A DNA stretch of 64,000 nucleotides from Letharia columbiana (Eukaryota; Ascomycota; Lecanoromycetes; Lecanorales; Parmeliaceae): the NCBI RefSeq assembly GCF_014066305.1, contig NW_023501088.1, forward strand, positions 52,501-116,500, read 5' to 3'. Under the pieces are notes generated by a model. It saw only the letters and a list, made by a program, of their open reading frames with translations, was not told the origin of the DNA and did no database searches. This document shows, in pieces, positions 13,688 through 25,470 of this stretch; position 1 is the first letter of the stretch; each line of letters begins with the position of its first letter. The translations under genes and the position numbers were made by a program.

Positions 13688-14534
13688 TTACTGAATTTCC
13701 TCAGCCCGAGTAGCTCGCTTCAGAGCCTTCTCCGCCTTTTCTATGGCTGTTTCTTCCACCACAGTCAGAGATTTGCGTATTTGATCTACTGACATCCATC
13801 CTCCCTTCTGGGCAACCGTCCCAGAAAGTGTCTTACGTGCCCGCTTGACTACGGCCTCTTTGTGAATGGCCTCAATGTCTCGCTCGGCAATTTGTCTCGA
13901 GTAGCCATTAGCAACGGACGTAATGTAATCACGATTGTCTGGATCTACGAACCGTAGAGGCTTACTTTTGTCCAAAGTAATGACATAATGAACGATTCCA
14001 CAGCCAATTCGAAAGCCAGTCTCGTCCATATTCCAAATGTCCTGATATTGTATACCCTTCTCTTCACAGCCCCATCGAAATTTCTCATACGCCACGCGTA
14101 TACTCTCAACATCGTACGTATTCTTACGCTCAGCACTAAGAGGTTTTTACTTTCGTTTATAATATTTAAGATACCGTTTTATAAATCGTATAGCCCAATC
14201 TTTACCGAGTAGTTTAAGGGGATAATGCGGATTCAAAGCGATTTTAAGAATATACTCAGCAGCACCCTAAATATGATTTAGTCGAAGTAAATACTCGATA
14301 TTATTTAGACGATTAATATAGTTATATAGCGACTATTCTTAAGCCGTAGTAAGACGTGTGTGAGTAAGTATTCGAGTACTCCTAGAAGCTTGTCCTTAGA
14401 AGCCATCTTTATACCCGTCGCGGTTTAAGACTATAATACTCTGCGGCCGCTATAGCGCTACGAAAATAACCGTCCTTATACTCATCAATAGCCTTCTAAA
14501 CGAGTTCCTCTTGCTTAGAATAAGATATAGACAT
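13688..14534 (-). pseudogene. Pogo/Fot-type transposase, truncated DDE domain
   Basis: The likely start is the ATG at 14532-14534, giving MSISYSKQEELV, typical of the N-terminal psq-type helix-turn-helix of fungal Fot/pogo transposases. The N-terminal half carries RIP stops. A second DNA-binding part is visible as LGKDWAIRFIKR. From 14095 the frame stays open for 135 codons and contains IWNMDETGFRIG, the block with the first catalytic aspartate. After RDYITSV it jumps to a charged C-terminal tail (IEKAEKALKRATRAEE). The segment with the second and third catalytic acidic residues, usually about 200 residues, is missing. The join is in frame, so an internal deletion rather than decay removed it. 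The product cannot transpose. A short tail peptide could in theory still be made, but no expression signal was seen. Confidence 0.85.
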
Positions 14535-14587
14535 GGTATAGTGGAATAATGGTGGATTACAATGTAGGGTGTCAAATCGCGAAAAAA

Positions 14588-14652
14588 CGCGTCTTTGAGA
14601 CTAGTGCGTCTTTGAGTTGCGGACTACTATAAGCGGAGCGAATAGTCGGACT
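14588..14652. repeat. Right TIR of Fot/pogo element
   Basis: A 65-bp terminal inverted repeat pairing with 13478-13541. It is better preserved than the left one, including the tip GTCGGACT at 14645-14652. Confidence 0.85.
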
Positions 14653-14675
14653 ACGATTATTTATTTAAAATTAAT

Positions 14676-14911
14676 TATATTTTTTTTTAAAAATTAATTT
14701 TTTTTTTTTTAAAAAAAAAATTATTATTATTAAAATTTCTTATTTTATATAAATAATTTTTTTTATTTAAAAAATTATTTAAAAAATTTAAAAATTAATT
14801 AAATAAATTTTTTAAAAAATTAAAAAATTTTAAATAAATTATTATAAAATTTATTAAAAAAATTTAAAAAAATTTATTTAAAAAAAAAAAAATTTTTTTT
14901 TAAAAAAAAAA

Positions 14912-14991
<80 letters not shown>

Positions 14992-15002
14992 AAAAAAAAT
15001 AA

Positions 15003-15035
<33 letters not shown>

Positions 15036-15152
15036 AAAAAAAAAAAAAAAAAAATTAATAAAAAAAAAAAAAAAAAAAAAAATAAAAAAAAAAAAAAAAA
15101 AAAATTTATTTTTAAAAAATATTAAAAAAAAAAAAATTTTTTAATAAATAAA

Positions 15153-15232
<80 letters not shown>
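14676..15232. repeat. Near-pure A/T block with long poly-A then poly-T
   Basis: About 550 bp contain almost nothing but A and T. From about 14880 to 15185 it is mostly A with scattered T and a single C at 14951, followed by about 47 T in a row (15186-15232). The arrangement is A-rich then T-rich, so it can fold back. In the inverted partner copy A2 the corresponding place instead holds ordinary RIPed sequence (50106-50769). It may be real expansion, end-stage RIP, or assembly/consensus error at a homopolymer. Confidence 0.9.
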
Positions 15233-15234
<2 letters not shown>

Positions 15235-18200
15235 TTATTCTAGTAATAATAATAGTTATTTTTTTATTTATTATAATATATAATAAGTTTTTTTAAAATA
15301 TTTAATTTAAAATAAATTAAGAGGATAAGTATATAATTCTAATTTATTTCTATAAGCTCTTCGTCTAAATCTATATTAGTAAAGACTTTAAAAAAAAAAA
15401 GATAATCTTTTAGCCCGCTAGTATAAAGAAATTTAAAATATATAAACTCTTTAAAATAGAATTAAATTATTAAGAAATTACTTTATTAAGTAATATAGAA
15501 GAGAGTAAAAATAAGAATAAGAGATTTAATAAATCGAAATTTATAAAGAATAAATAGAAAGTAAGTTTTCTTTTTCTAAAATATAAATATTTTTAATATA
15601 TAATATTTAGAGTAATAGTATTTTAGAAGGAAATAAAGTAGATAAAGAGTTTAATAATATTATATATTAAGAAGAAATTCTTAAAAAGAGTATTAAATAG
15701 ATATTTAGAATATCTAAGTCGAAGTCTTAATAAAATAATATATTATTTATATTTAAGATTAATAGCTTATCGCGCTTTATTAATAATATTTAAATTAAAT
15801 TTAATAAGCTTTTATATAATTATCGAGTTATATATCTTATATATTTTAATTTAAATAAGATTATATATATTATTAGATTTATCTAGAGAGATAATATTAA
15901 GTAATATAATTAGAAATAGATTAAGAGTAGATATCGCCTTAATTAAAATAGTATAAATTAAAAAACTCGATTCGTTTCGAATATAATTATAAGTATAGTT
16001 TATCTTAATATTATTTTCGTAGTTTATTTATTAGCTAATTTTTATATATAAATAAAGATTATAAACTTTTTAAAAAAGGATATAACGAATATATTAGTTA
16101 TTATTATAGAATTTAAGACTTTAATATATTAATTCGTAAATAAATACTTATCTAATTCTTTCATCTAGATTTTTAACTTCTCTAATAATATTATTAATAT
16201 ATTTAAATTAGATAAAATAAATAAAGAATAATACTTCTACTTTAAAAGTAGATTAAATTTAAATACTTATTTTTAATACTTTAATATTAATCTTTTTATA
16301 AAATATCTAATTAATCTTCGATATTAGAGTTAAGCTATATATAAATTAACTTTAAAATAAAAATAAATATATTAAATCTTCTTATTCTCGCCGTAATTTA
16401 CTTTTTTAAATAAATAAAATAGATTCTTTATCGAAGTATAATAATTATTAAAATAAGAATCTTATTATTATTAAAAAGTAAATAATAATATAATAATAGA
16501 GTAAAGGATAAATTAGACTTTTCGAATAACGATTTAGATTATTACTTTAAGAGAACGCTATCGCTATTTTTTTAATATATTAAAAAGACTAATAGTATCT
16601 TTATTAAAGAGAAGTAGGCTATACGCTAAATACCTATTACTACTTAAGATTTATATTTTATTATCTCTATATATACTTATCTATTTAAATTTATAATTTA
16701 CTATTTATCTCTACTTTATATATATTATATCTTTAGAAAAATATAATCTATTAAGCTATTTAAGAATTTATAATAAATAGAGAATTAGAATTAATATCTA
16801 CTTTTATAATAATAATACTTTAAAATATAATAGATAAATTATATTTTATAATTTAAGTAGAATATAATATTAAAATAGCTTTTATACTTTTAAGATATTT
16901 ATTTAATATATATATATTAAGTAATTTATAATAATAAGATAATAAAGAAAAAGTATTCTCTTAGACTTTCTTAAAGAGCTATAATATTTTTTATATATAT
17001 AATTACTTTAATATTTTAACTATATCTCTCACTATAAGATAGATAAAACTAAGATTTATTATAAGATATTAATAAGATTAATTTTAAACTTTAAAGAATA
17101 ATTATTAAATAATATTAAATATAAATAAGAAATATATAAATTTAATATAAGATAATAGCGATAAGATAAAATATTTATTTATTTTGTTTTATTATATACT
17201 ATTATAATTTTTTTTAAATTCTATTTCTATTATATAAAGATTTAAATCAATAAAATAAGATTTAAAGTCTTATAACTTTTTAATTATTTTTAATTTTAAC
17301 TCTATACTACGTGATTATTTAAACTTTATAAATCTTATAATATTTTTATATTAATTAAATAGTAAATAATATAATATATTAAATATTATATATATTAATT
17401 TAAAGTAATATTTTTTATTTTAGATTCTAGCGTTAGTATTAATAAGCTTTATTATTTATCTAATAAACTAATTAACTATATTATAAAGCGCTTTTTTAGA
17501 AATATAAATATTATAATAATTAATATATTTATTAATAGTATATTTATCTATCTATTTACTATTTCTAATTTTTTAAAATTATAAGATTAAATATTTAAAA
17601 AAAAAGGAACTAATTTACGATATAGTAATAACTTTAATTTCTCGAAGAATATTATCTCTCCGCTTTATATCTTAATCCCTATTTAAAATAACGCGAAGTC
17701 TAATAATATTATTTAAGATAAAGTATATAAGATTAAGTTTATCTTATATAAGAAGAAGATATAAATATTAATATTAAAAAATAAGATTACGAAGTTAAAA
17801 AGAGAGAGGGTAGAGTAATAGACTTTAATAAAGAATAAGTATAATAATATTTAGATAAATTACGAATTAATTAACGCTAATATCTTAAATATATTAGAAA
17901 TAAAGTTAATTATATTATAGACGAGATTTTTAATTAGATTTTAAAAACGTCTTTAGAGTTAAATTATATTGTTTATATAGTCTTTTTAAAATAAGATAAT
18001 ATTATTAAGATTATAAAATAAATACTTTATATTAGCTATAATAAGAAGTTAAATAATAATTATAATAGCTAATATAACTATCTTATTCTCTAATATCTCT
18101 AGATTAGAGAAGGTTTAATATATAGAAAACGATTAATATATCTTTATCGCTAAATTTAATAGATAAATATTCTATCGATAGAATTTTATTTTTATATCTA

Positions 18201-18660
18201 TAAATTCTATATTATCGATATATTTATATTTTCTAATCTTATTTAAGATCTAGAAAAATTATAATACCTCGTTATTATTATTTAAGCTACTTTTTAGCTT
18301 AAACGCTATTTATAATAGCGAATATCTAAGTTAATTATATTATATATATATTATATAATATTAATTTACGCTTTTCGTCGCCTATATCTATCGATATTAT
18401 AACTATAAATACGCTATTTCGATAAATATCATTCTTCTTCATTAACGATTTATTAATAATCTATTGATTTATAGTTAATAAAATAATTCTATAAGATATA
18501 GTAGGTCCCTTATAGCTATCTATTCTAAAAATTAAATTATTAATAATATTCTAAGATAGATATACATTTGGCATAAACGTGGGATATATAATATATTAAT
18601 AGAAATTCGAAAAGTGAGTGTTAAGTTAATAAGGTATATTTATCAACTATATAAGTGTAG
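15233..18660. mobile_element. Repeat A copy 1, right part
   Basis: Inverted match to 46661-50105 over its whole length (about 3.4 kb in both). Its right terminus is the better preserved block 18540-18660, which in copy 2 reads CCACACTCACATAGTCGAG inward from 46661. Unlike coding parts of the copia or LINE copies, no frame gave a recognisable domain. Many stops are present. Class is unknown; size and subterminal structure would suit a large DNA transposon, but this is inference. Confidence 0.7.
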
Positions 18661-18702
18661 ATAATTAGCCGAAAATTTCTAAAGTACGTATTTCCTCTAA
18701 GA
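18661..18702. other. Short spacer between repeat A and LINE L3
   Basis: About 40 bp of moderately RIPed sequence; nothing recognised. Confidence 0.5.
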
Positions 18703-19006
18703 TTAGAATATAAATATTAATAATACTAGTAATTAAAATAAGTTAGCGAGCTTAAATCTATTATTTAAATAATTTTCTAATTTTTTATTTATACCTTTTT
18801 ATCTTTAATTTTATTTAATTTAGTATTAATTTAATAAAGTTATTTAATATAATCTCTCTCTATAAAGACCTTTATACGATACTCTATATATACTTAAACG
18901 CGAGTAATTTACAGATTTGAGTTCTTATAGATTTTTAAATAAGATATCTTTATTAAGGCGGCTACCTTAGCTAAATAGCTAAATAAAATAAATAACTTTT
19001 AAATCA
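18703..19006 (+). mobile_element. LINE fragment L3 (3' end only)
   Basis: About 300 bp matching the 3' end of LINE copies L1 and L2, including the tail AAGGCGGCTACCTTAGCTAA and the final TTTTAAATCA. The B-box-like motif is decayed to GATTTGAGTTCTT by C-to-T and G-to-A changes. It is a severe 5' truncation typical of target-primed reverse transcription. No clear target duplication was found. Confidence 0.85.
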
Positions 19007-20083
19007 AGTAATAGTTATTAAGATAAGCGTTTTAATTTTAAGTCTTTAAATAAATAATATAAAAAGAATATTAATTTCTCTTTAAGAAGAAGGTTTATAT
19101 ACTTATAATAACTATACTTTATATAATTTTATTAGAAACTAGCCTTTATTATTAAATCGTCTTTATTATTTAATATCTTTTATTAAAACGCTCTTATTAA
19201 TATTATTTAAAGATTCTTATATAAATACTTCTTATTTTTTATATAAGAATTCGAATCTTAAAGATAATATCTAATTAATATTAATAAGACTTTTAAAGAT
19301 TCTAATAAAGAGTAATAGAGCCTTTATTTTACTTCGATTACTTTATTATTACGCGATAGCGATTTCGAGGCTAGCGAGAATATACTTAATTCTTCGAGTA
19401 ATATTAAGCTATTTAATCTCTATACGAAGTTATCGCTCTCGCCCTTATCTATTTCTTTCGAAGTATCTTTAAACTTATTATTATTATCTCCCTCGCCTTT
19501 ATTTTTAAATAACTATTAATTATAATTAGAAAGACTTATTAAAAATTTATTTATAGATAATTAGAGAGCTAATACTCTTTCCCTTTTTTTTATAAGATTT
19601 TTAGTTTTAAGCTATTTTAAACTATTATAAGCTACTTATAGAGAAATATCGAAATATAGAGTTTTCAGCTATATTTAGAGTTCTTAGTTATATTTCTAAT
19701 TACTCTTCGCTATAATCTATATATATATTAACTATATTACTCTATTTCTATAGAATTAAAGATATTCTCTAGAAGATTTTAGAGATAGAATAACTATTCT
19801 TCTATATTATCGTTATTTATATATTATTCTTTTTAACATTATATTAGTTTTAACGACTTACCCCTATATTCTTAATTATTAAAAAATAAAAAAGATTTCT
19901 ATAAGCACCCTCTCTCTAAAACTAAAAATTAAGATTTCTTAAATTTCTTTATAATTATTAATCTTTATAGTCTATAGCTTTTATAATCTTTTCTTATAAT
20001 ATTAAATAATTAATTTTAAAAATTAAGAAGATTTTAATTTAAATATTATAAGATATAGTATAAATTAAGAATATATACTCTAT
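19007..20083. other. RIPed sequence, no feature recognised
   Basis: About 1.1 kb of AT-rich, stop-filled sequence with scattered less decayed patches (for example 19340-19500, rich in CTCGC and TCGAG). No protein domain, terminal repeat or RNA gene was recognised. It probably belongs to an older transposon. Confidence 0.5.
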
Positions 20084-20330
20084 AAGTAAAAACCTATGAA
20101 TTGGTTTATAAAGTTGAAATTTTCTAAGTTAAATGAAATTTTAATTCTAGCTCTAAGTTAAATCGAACTCTAATCGCTTACTATATATTTTTAATCTACT
20201 TTTATTATTATAAAATTAATAAAGAAAGTAAAGACCTTAATTCTAAGTTAAATTAAACTTTATTTACTTTTTATATAATAAATAGTCTACTTCTATTACT
20301 ATAAATTATTAATTAATTATATTTTTATTT
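20084..20330. mobile_element. Possible c-family fragment (c0)
   Basis: It begins AAGTAAAAACCTATGAATT and continues with AAGTTAAATCGAACTCTAATCGCTTACTAT, closely matching the left end of c3 (42652-42735). The family right end is absent, so this is a truncated or solo left end. A partial internal duplication (TCTAAGTTAAAT recurs three times) is visible. Confidence 0.55.
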
Positions 20331-20419
20331 AAAAAAGAAGTATTTACTTAATAACCTTATTTTTAATATATTATCTTATCGATTATAGTAGATTTATTAT
20401 AATACTAGCTCCTTTAACT

Positions 20420-20580
20420 ATTATATATATATCGCGTATTATTAAAGCTAGTAATTACTAGCTACTATTAGCTACCTATTTTATATATATAAATATTCAT
20501 ATATTTTATAAATTAATAATTAGTCTTTTAATAATAATTATTCTTTTCTAATATATCTAGTATTCTACTTTTAATAGAGT
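20420..20580. repeat. Direct repeat, copy 1
   Basis: About 150 bp around ATATCGCGTATTATTAAAGC recurs at 21692-21835 in the same orientation with RIP-type differences. No coding content. It may be a short interspersed element or a broken LTR. Confidence 0.7.
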
Positions 20581-20774
20581 CTTATAAAGCCAGTAAGCGG
20601 GTAGAATAGTATCAAATATTCTTATACTTTCTAATATAGAATATTAAACTAAGTCTTCTAGTAATCGTTTATAAATAGATATATCTTATAGCGATAGTTT
20701 ATTTTTTTAGCTTATACTTATCGATAAGAGAGCTATTATTATTTAATCTCTATATAAAAAATATTAAATTAAAA

Positions 20775-20991
20775 TTCTTATTTTATTAAAGGTCTTGAAA
20801 TAATATAGATAAAAAACTCTTATATTATATGAGAACTCGAACTAATTAAAAACTCTTATATTATTTCGAGATCTCGAAATAATATAAATAAACTAATAAA
20901 ACCCTTAGATTATTTCGAGGTCTCGAAATAATATAAATAAAATATTAAAAATCTTTATATTATTTCGAGGTCTTAAAGTAATATAGATAAA
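20775..20991. repeat. Tandem palindromic repeat, left block
   Basis: Several imperfect units of about 55-65 bp are centred on a near-perfect palindrome (ATTATTTCGAGGTCTCGAAATAAT) followed by ATAAATAAA. The array is split by element c1 and resumes at 21427-21495. CpG inside the palindrome has survived although CpA has gone. Confidence 0.8.
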
Positions 20992-21426
20992 CGAGTAAAG
21001 GCCTATGAATTAAATTCATAATTCTTTTTTGATTAGGGCTATCGAGTAAATAGGTGAGCGATCTTTAGTGAGCGAACTTTGGTGAGCGATATCTGAATTC
21101 CTTGCGCTTTAATGATTATAAGACAAATTTTTAAAATTCTTAAAAATTCGGAAAGCGCAAATAGCGCTTCAAAATTTAAAACAAAAATTTCAAAATTTCA
21201 ATAGAAAATAAAAAAGTTATTACTATTGTGAATAACGTATATCTATTTTTTTAATGTGGGAGGCGCGGGAGGGCGAGATTTTGATAATTACGGACGTTAA
21301 TTTATTTATCCGCGATAACTTAGCTAATCTAATTAAAGAGCGTAGTAATCCTAAATTTATAATTGACTACATATATAAATTCAAGGTTTTCAAGCTTAGC
21401 TCTATCTTATTCTTTTATATATATTA
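20992..21426. mobile_element. Short c-family element c1
   Basis: A 435-bp non-autonomous element. The left end CGAGTAAAGGCCTATGAATT and the right end (ATAAATTCAAGGTTTTCAAG, then TCTTATTCTTTTATATATATTA) match the ends of c2, c3 and c4. Internally it has three copies of a GTGAGCGA-type 14-bp motif at about 21050-21095, and an inverted GAAAGCGCAAATAGCGCTTC patch. It contains no open frame of note. It splits a palindromic tandem array, showing it is an insertion. Target duplication is not clear. CpA is retained better than in the flanks, so it is relatively young or escaped RIP through its small size. Confidence 0.7.
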
Positions 21427-21495
21427 ATTATTAGTTCTAAAATAATATAAATAAAATATTAAAAATTCTTATATTATTTCGAGGTCTTAAAACGA
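21427..21495. repeat. Tandem palindromic repeat, right block
   Basis: Continuation of the 20775-20991 array (AAATAATATAAATAAAATATTAAAAATTC then TTATTTCGAGGTCTTAAAACGAG in outline). Together they give the site that c1 interrupted. Confidence 0.75.
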
Positions 21496-22807
21496 GTATT
21501 TAAAGTCCCGACACTCTTTCTATTTTTCTTATTAAGATTTTTTATAAATTTAATAAAATTAAGTAAATAATTAATCTCGAATTTAAAGTGTAAATATAAA
21601 GATTAATATATATAAAATATAATATATTAGAGTTTAGAGAATCTAGCTTTTAAAGCTATTAGAGAGTATTATAATATTAACATCTTCGACTATCGTATAA
21701 TATATCGCGTATTATTAAAACTAATAATTATTAGTTATTATTAACTATCTATTTTATATATATAAATATTTTATATTCTATAAATTAATAGTTAATCTTT
21801 TAATTATTCTAATATATTTAATATTCTACTTTTTAATATAACTAACTATAAAATTTATTAATTATTATATTAAAGATTAATTAAATTAAAAATTAGATAT
21901 ATTAAAAGAAAGTATATAAATCGTTTAAATTAGATAAAGTTAGAGAAATACGTAGTATATAATATTATTTATTATTATATTTATTCTTAAGAATATAATA
22001 ATCGAATATCTTAGATCTAATATATTTAATTTATAGATATATTTTATTATATAAACTTATATACTACTTTAAATTTCTTAATAATATTATTATATAATTC
22101 TATTTTAATTTTAAATAATAAGATAAAAGCGAGGCTAGTTTAAAGATATTTATTATTTTAATAAATAAAAGAAAGCTATCTTTCTTATTAACGACTTAAT
22201 TTCTATTATTATAAATAATCTTAATTTTAAAAAACTTATTAAAAACTTAATTATTAAATTAAATAATATTTTATTAAGAGTATAAAGAATTATCTTAAAT
22301 ATATAGAAATTAGCTATTTAATATAGATTAAAATTATTATAAATAATATTAATTAGTTAAGTAATAAAGTTATTTAATAATTAACTAGTAAACTAATTAA
22401 TTACTTCTTATTCTTTAAAACTTATTAAAATATTATTATTTATATCTAATAGTCTTTAAATAAATTTCTTTATATTAATTTAATCTTAATTAATTAGATT
22501 AGAATTTTAAAGTCTTATATTTTTTATTAATTTAAAAATTTAAATATAATTTTAAAGATAAAACGCTTTTAATATAGTTTAAGCGATATAATTTAATTTA
22601 ATACTCTTAATAATTAAAAGAATTTAATAAAAGTTATTATAAAAGTATATAACTATATTATTAAAAGAAGTAAAGATTTTTTAAATATTTTAAAATATAT
22701 AATTAATAATCTCGATATTATAGCGATTTTATATAAAGATCTTATTTTAAAAAATAAGCTTAATTATCTTTAATAATTAAGTTAAATTAAACTTTATTAA
22801 TATATTA
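21496..22807. other. RIPed sequence with second direct-repeat copy
   Basis: AT-rich, stop-filled sequence. It includes the second copy of the direct repeat at 21692-21835 (see 20420-20580). The remaining 1 kb shows no recognised domain. It is probably part of a decayed transposon. Confidence 0.5.
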
Positions 22808-22815
22808 TAATTAAA

Positions 22816-23238
22816 CAAGTAAAGGCCTATAAATTAAATTTATAATTTTTTTTTTAATTATGAGCTATCGAGTAAATAGGTAAGCGATCTTTAATGAGAG
22901 CTTTATATAAGTTTATTATGAATTAACTTACTTTATAATTATAAGACTATTTTATTTATAATCTATAAAATTTAAATTTAAAATTTTAAAGAAAAAAATC
23001 TTAATTAAATTTTAAAAAAACTAAAAAAATATTTTTAAAAGAAAATTAATAAAGTATTCTATTTATTTTATATCTATTTTTATTAAGAAGAGTGAGATTT
23101 TGATGGTTGCGGATACTAATTTATTTACCCGCATTTAGTCGATCTAATATAAAGCGTAGTAAATCTAAATTTATAATTGGCTATATATACAAATTCAAGG
23201 TTTTTAAGCTTAGCTCTACCTTATTTTTTATATATTAC
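22816..23238. mobile_element. Short c-family element c2 with 8-bp duplication
   Basis: A 423-bp element with the same ends as c1 (CAAGTAAAGGCCTATAAATT; right end CAAGGTTTTTAAGCTTAGC then TTTTTTATATATTAC). It is flanked by TAATTAAA at 22808-22815 and 23239-23246, an 8-bp direct repeat compatible with a hAT-like transposase. In such AT-rich sequence an 8-bp match of A and T is weak evidence, and a shorter duplication (ATTAAA) is possible if the element ends two bases further on. Confidence 0.65.
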
Positions 23239-23747
23239 TAATTAAATAATAATATTAAAAGAAATCTTAAAATAAGAATAAATAATAGTATTATTTTAAA
23301 AAAGAATAAAGATAATATTAGATAAAGCTATAATAATATTTATATTAAAATTATTTTATATTTTTTATAATATAATATTCTAAAATATAATTTTATTAAT
23401 ATCTTTATAACTATTAAAAAAGAGTTAATTATTAAAATAAAAGATCGCGTTTTAAATAGCGTTAGTTATAATAATTTAATTATTATTAAAATTTATTTAT
23501 ATTTAATTTTAAATATTAATTTAATAGCTATATACTTCGTATAGAAGTTAATTTTAATTATTAATATAATATTATTTATAATCTCGCTAGATTACAAATA
23601 AATTAAAATTAATAATAAAGTTAATATTCTTTATAGAGCTAGTATTATTTTTCTTTAAGCGAATTTAAATTAAATAAAGATAGAAGTCTTTAATAACGAT
23701 TTATTTATATTATATATTATTTAATAAAAAAAGAGTATAATATTAAG

Positions 23748-23990
23748 TTTAAAGAATATAAATAAAATTATTAAATAATTTAAATAAAGAATAATATATA
23801 TTAATTAAGAGATATATTATTATGAATATAATAGAAACGAAGAGATAGAAGATTGCGCTATAATAAGTATTTAAAGAATATAAATAAAATTATTAAATAA
23901 TTTAAATAAAGAATAATATATATTAATTAAGAAATATATTATTATGAATATAATAGAAACGAAGAGATAGAAGATAACGCTATAATAGCG
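23748..23990. repeat. 122-bp tandem duplication
   Basis: Two head-to-tail copies, 23748-23869 and 23870-23990, differ at only a handful of positions. Both end near GAAGAGATAGAAGAT followed by a CGCTATAAT segment. The near identity inside old RIPed DNA indicates that the duplication happened after most of the RIP. Confidence 0.85.
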
Positions 23991-24235
23991 CCTTAATAGA
24001 TATTACTTTCTAGTAGATTTCTTTATAGAATCTTAATTATCTTATATCTAACTTATAAATCTACTATAATAATAGTAATTAATTTTCTACTATTATAATA
24101 ATAATAGTAATATTAGATTACTATATAGTAAGTATTATATAACTACTTACTATATATTACACTCTTACTATATTAAAGATTTAGTTAGATTTTTAAATTC
24201 TTATCGCTTTCGCTATATTTCTTTCTATATTACGA

Positions 24236-24400
24236 GAATTCTAATTCTTTAATATAAGAATCTCGCTTCTTTTAAACTATTCTTATTAAGTAATAAGAAT
24301 TTTAATTCTTTAATATAAGAATCTTACTTCTTTCGCTATTACTCTTACTACGTTATAAGAATCTCGAGAATTCTAATTCTTTAATATAAGAATCTCGATT
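24236..24400. repeat. Recurrent motif AATTCTTTAATATAAGAATC
   Basis: A 20-bp motif, itself nearly palindromic (GAATTCTAATTC... / ...AAGAATCTCG), occurs three times about 65-70 bp apart. It could be a decayed array or the LTR/terminal part of an element. Confidence 0.7.
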
Positions 24401-25303
24401 CTTTAGAATAAGAAAGTATATTATTATTAAGCTAGCTTTATTATTAATAAGAGATCTTATTAATATTAATTATTAGATTTACGAGTTTCTTATAATAATA
24501 GGCCGAGCTTATTATTACGAGATTTTTAAATTCGTTAAATACTCTATCGACTATATCGTTTAGAATTATAATTATTATTTAAAATTAGATATTAGAATTA
24601 TTAAGATACTTAAAAATATTATTAATTAAACTCTTTACTTTTTTATATAACTAATTTATAAATTAATCTATTTTTTAAAGAGTAATTAGAGCCTTTAATA
24701 ATTAAATATATAACTTTCGAAGTAAATTTAAACTTATTTAATACTTTAGAAGTTATAATTTACTTTTTATAGATTTTATATCTTATATCTTATTAGTAGA
24801 TATATCTTTAAATTTATCTAGTATAAGCTTAAATTCTATTAAAGATATTAATTAAATTATTAAAGTAATTTTAATAAAAAATTTTTTTTTTTAAAGATTT
24901 AATCGATTTAATTATAATAGAAGATTAATTATAATAAAATATTAGTTTTTTATAGCTATAATAAATAGCGTTATAAGAATTACTACGTAATATTTCTAGT
25001 TAATTAAATTTATAAGAATTATCTAATAAATTAAGATCTTCTAGATCTATTATAATAGAGAACGTTTTTTATTATATATATTAAAATTCTAATAATCTTA
25101 ATTTTTTTAATTCTAGCTATAATAATAAATTTATTAATATTAAATTATTAATTAAATATATTAATAAGAAAATATATTTTTAAGATATATATCTATTTAT
25201 GAAATAGATTAAGAATCTTATTATTATTAAGAGTACTAATTTAATATAGAAAAATTTATAAATAAATTTATATAAAATAGTATTAAAATAGTAAATAATA
25301 GAA

Positions 25304-25308
25304 ATTTC
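25304..25308. other. Copia target duplication, left (ATTTC)
   Basis: The 5-bp direct repeat ATTTC immediately precedes the left LTR and recurs immediately after the right LTR at 38629-38633. Confidence 0.85.
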
Positions 25309-25459
25309 TATCAAAATATGAGGTAGAATACTTAGTTGTATTAACTATAGAGTTCTATAGAAGAAAAGAGCGACTAGATATAGACACACTAAGGTATATC
25401 ACGTAACCATATTATATAATTGTTAAGACGCTAAGAGTCACATAATTAGAATTTTAATA
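25309..25459 (-). repeat. Copia 3' LTR (RIPed copy)
   Basis: 151 bp aligned without gaps to the right LTR. It starts TATCAAAATATG where the right LTR has TGTCAAAATATG, and ends in TA where the right ends in CA. Nearly all differences are transitions in the RIP direction, including loss of the three CACGTG motifs. Confidence 0.92.
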
Positions 25460-25470
25460 CTCCCCTTCGC
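25460..25470 (-). other. Copia polypurine tract
   Basis: On the minus strand this reads GCGAAGGGGAG directly before the 3' LTR, the expected primer site for plus-strand DNA synthesis. Confidence 0.8.

Larger units (their letters stand above)
13478..14652 (-). mobile_element. Fot/pogo-like DNA transposon, internally deleted
   Basis: A 1.17 kb Tc1/mariner-superfamily (pogo/Fot group) element with long terminal inverted repeats and a transposase remnant on the minus strand. The right TIR (14588-14652) and left TIR (13478-13541) share AGTAGTCC, AACTCAAAGACGC and CTAGTCTCAAAGACGCG, with a few mismatches. The outer tip on the right reads AGTCCGACTATTCGC inward. The left tip is degraded into the homopolymer. 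The expected TA target duplication is not clearly preserved. It is much less RIPed than its surroundings, so it probably arrived later or is too short to be an efficient RIP target. The internal deletion makes it non-autonomous. Confidence 0.85.
23247..25303. other. RIPed sequence left of the copia insertion
   Basis: This stretch is contiguous with 38634 onward once the copia element is removed. It holds a 122-bp tandem duplication (23748-23990) and a thrice-repeated palindromic motif (24236-24400). No protein domain was recognised. Confidence 0.5.

Noticed and set aside
13945..14212. Two further open frames overlapping the Fot/pogo transposase (63 and 74 codons)
   Set aside because: They are other-frame readings of the recognised transposase remnant.
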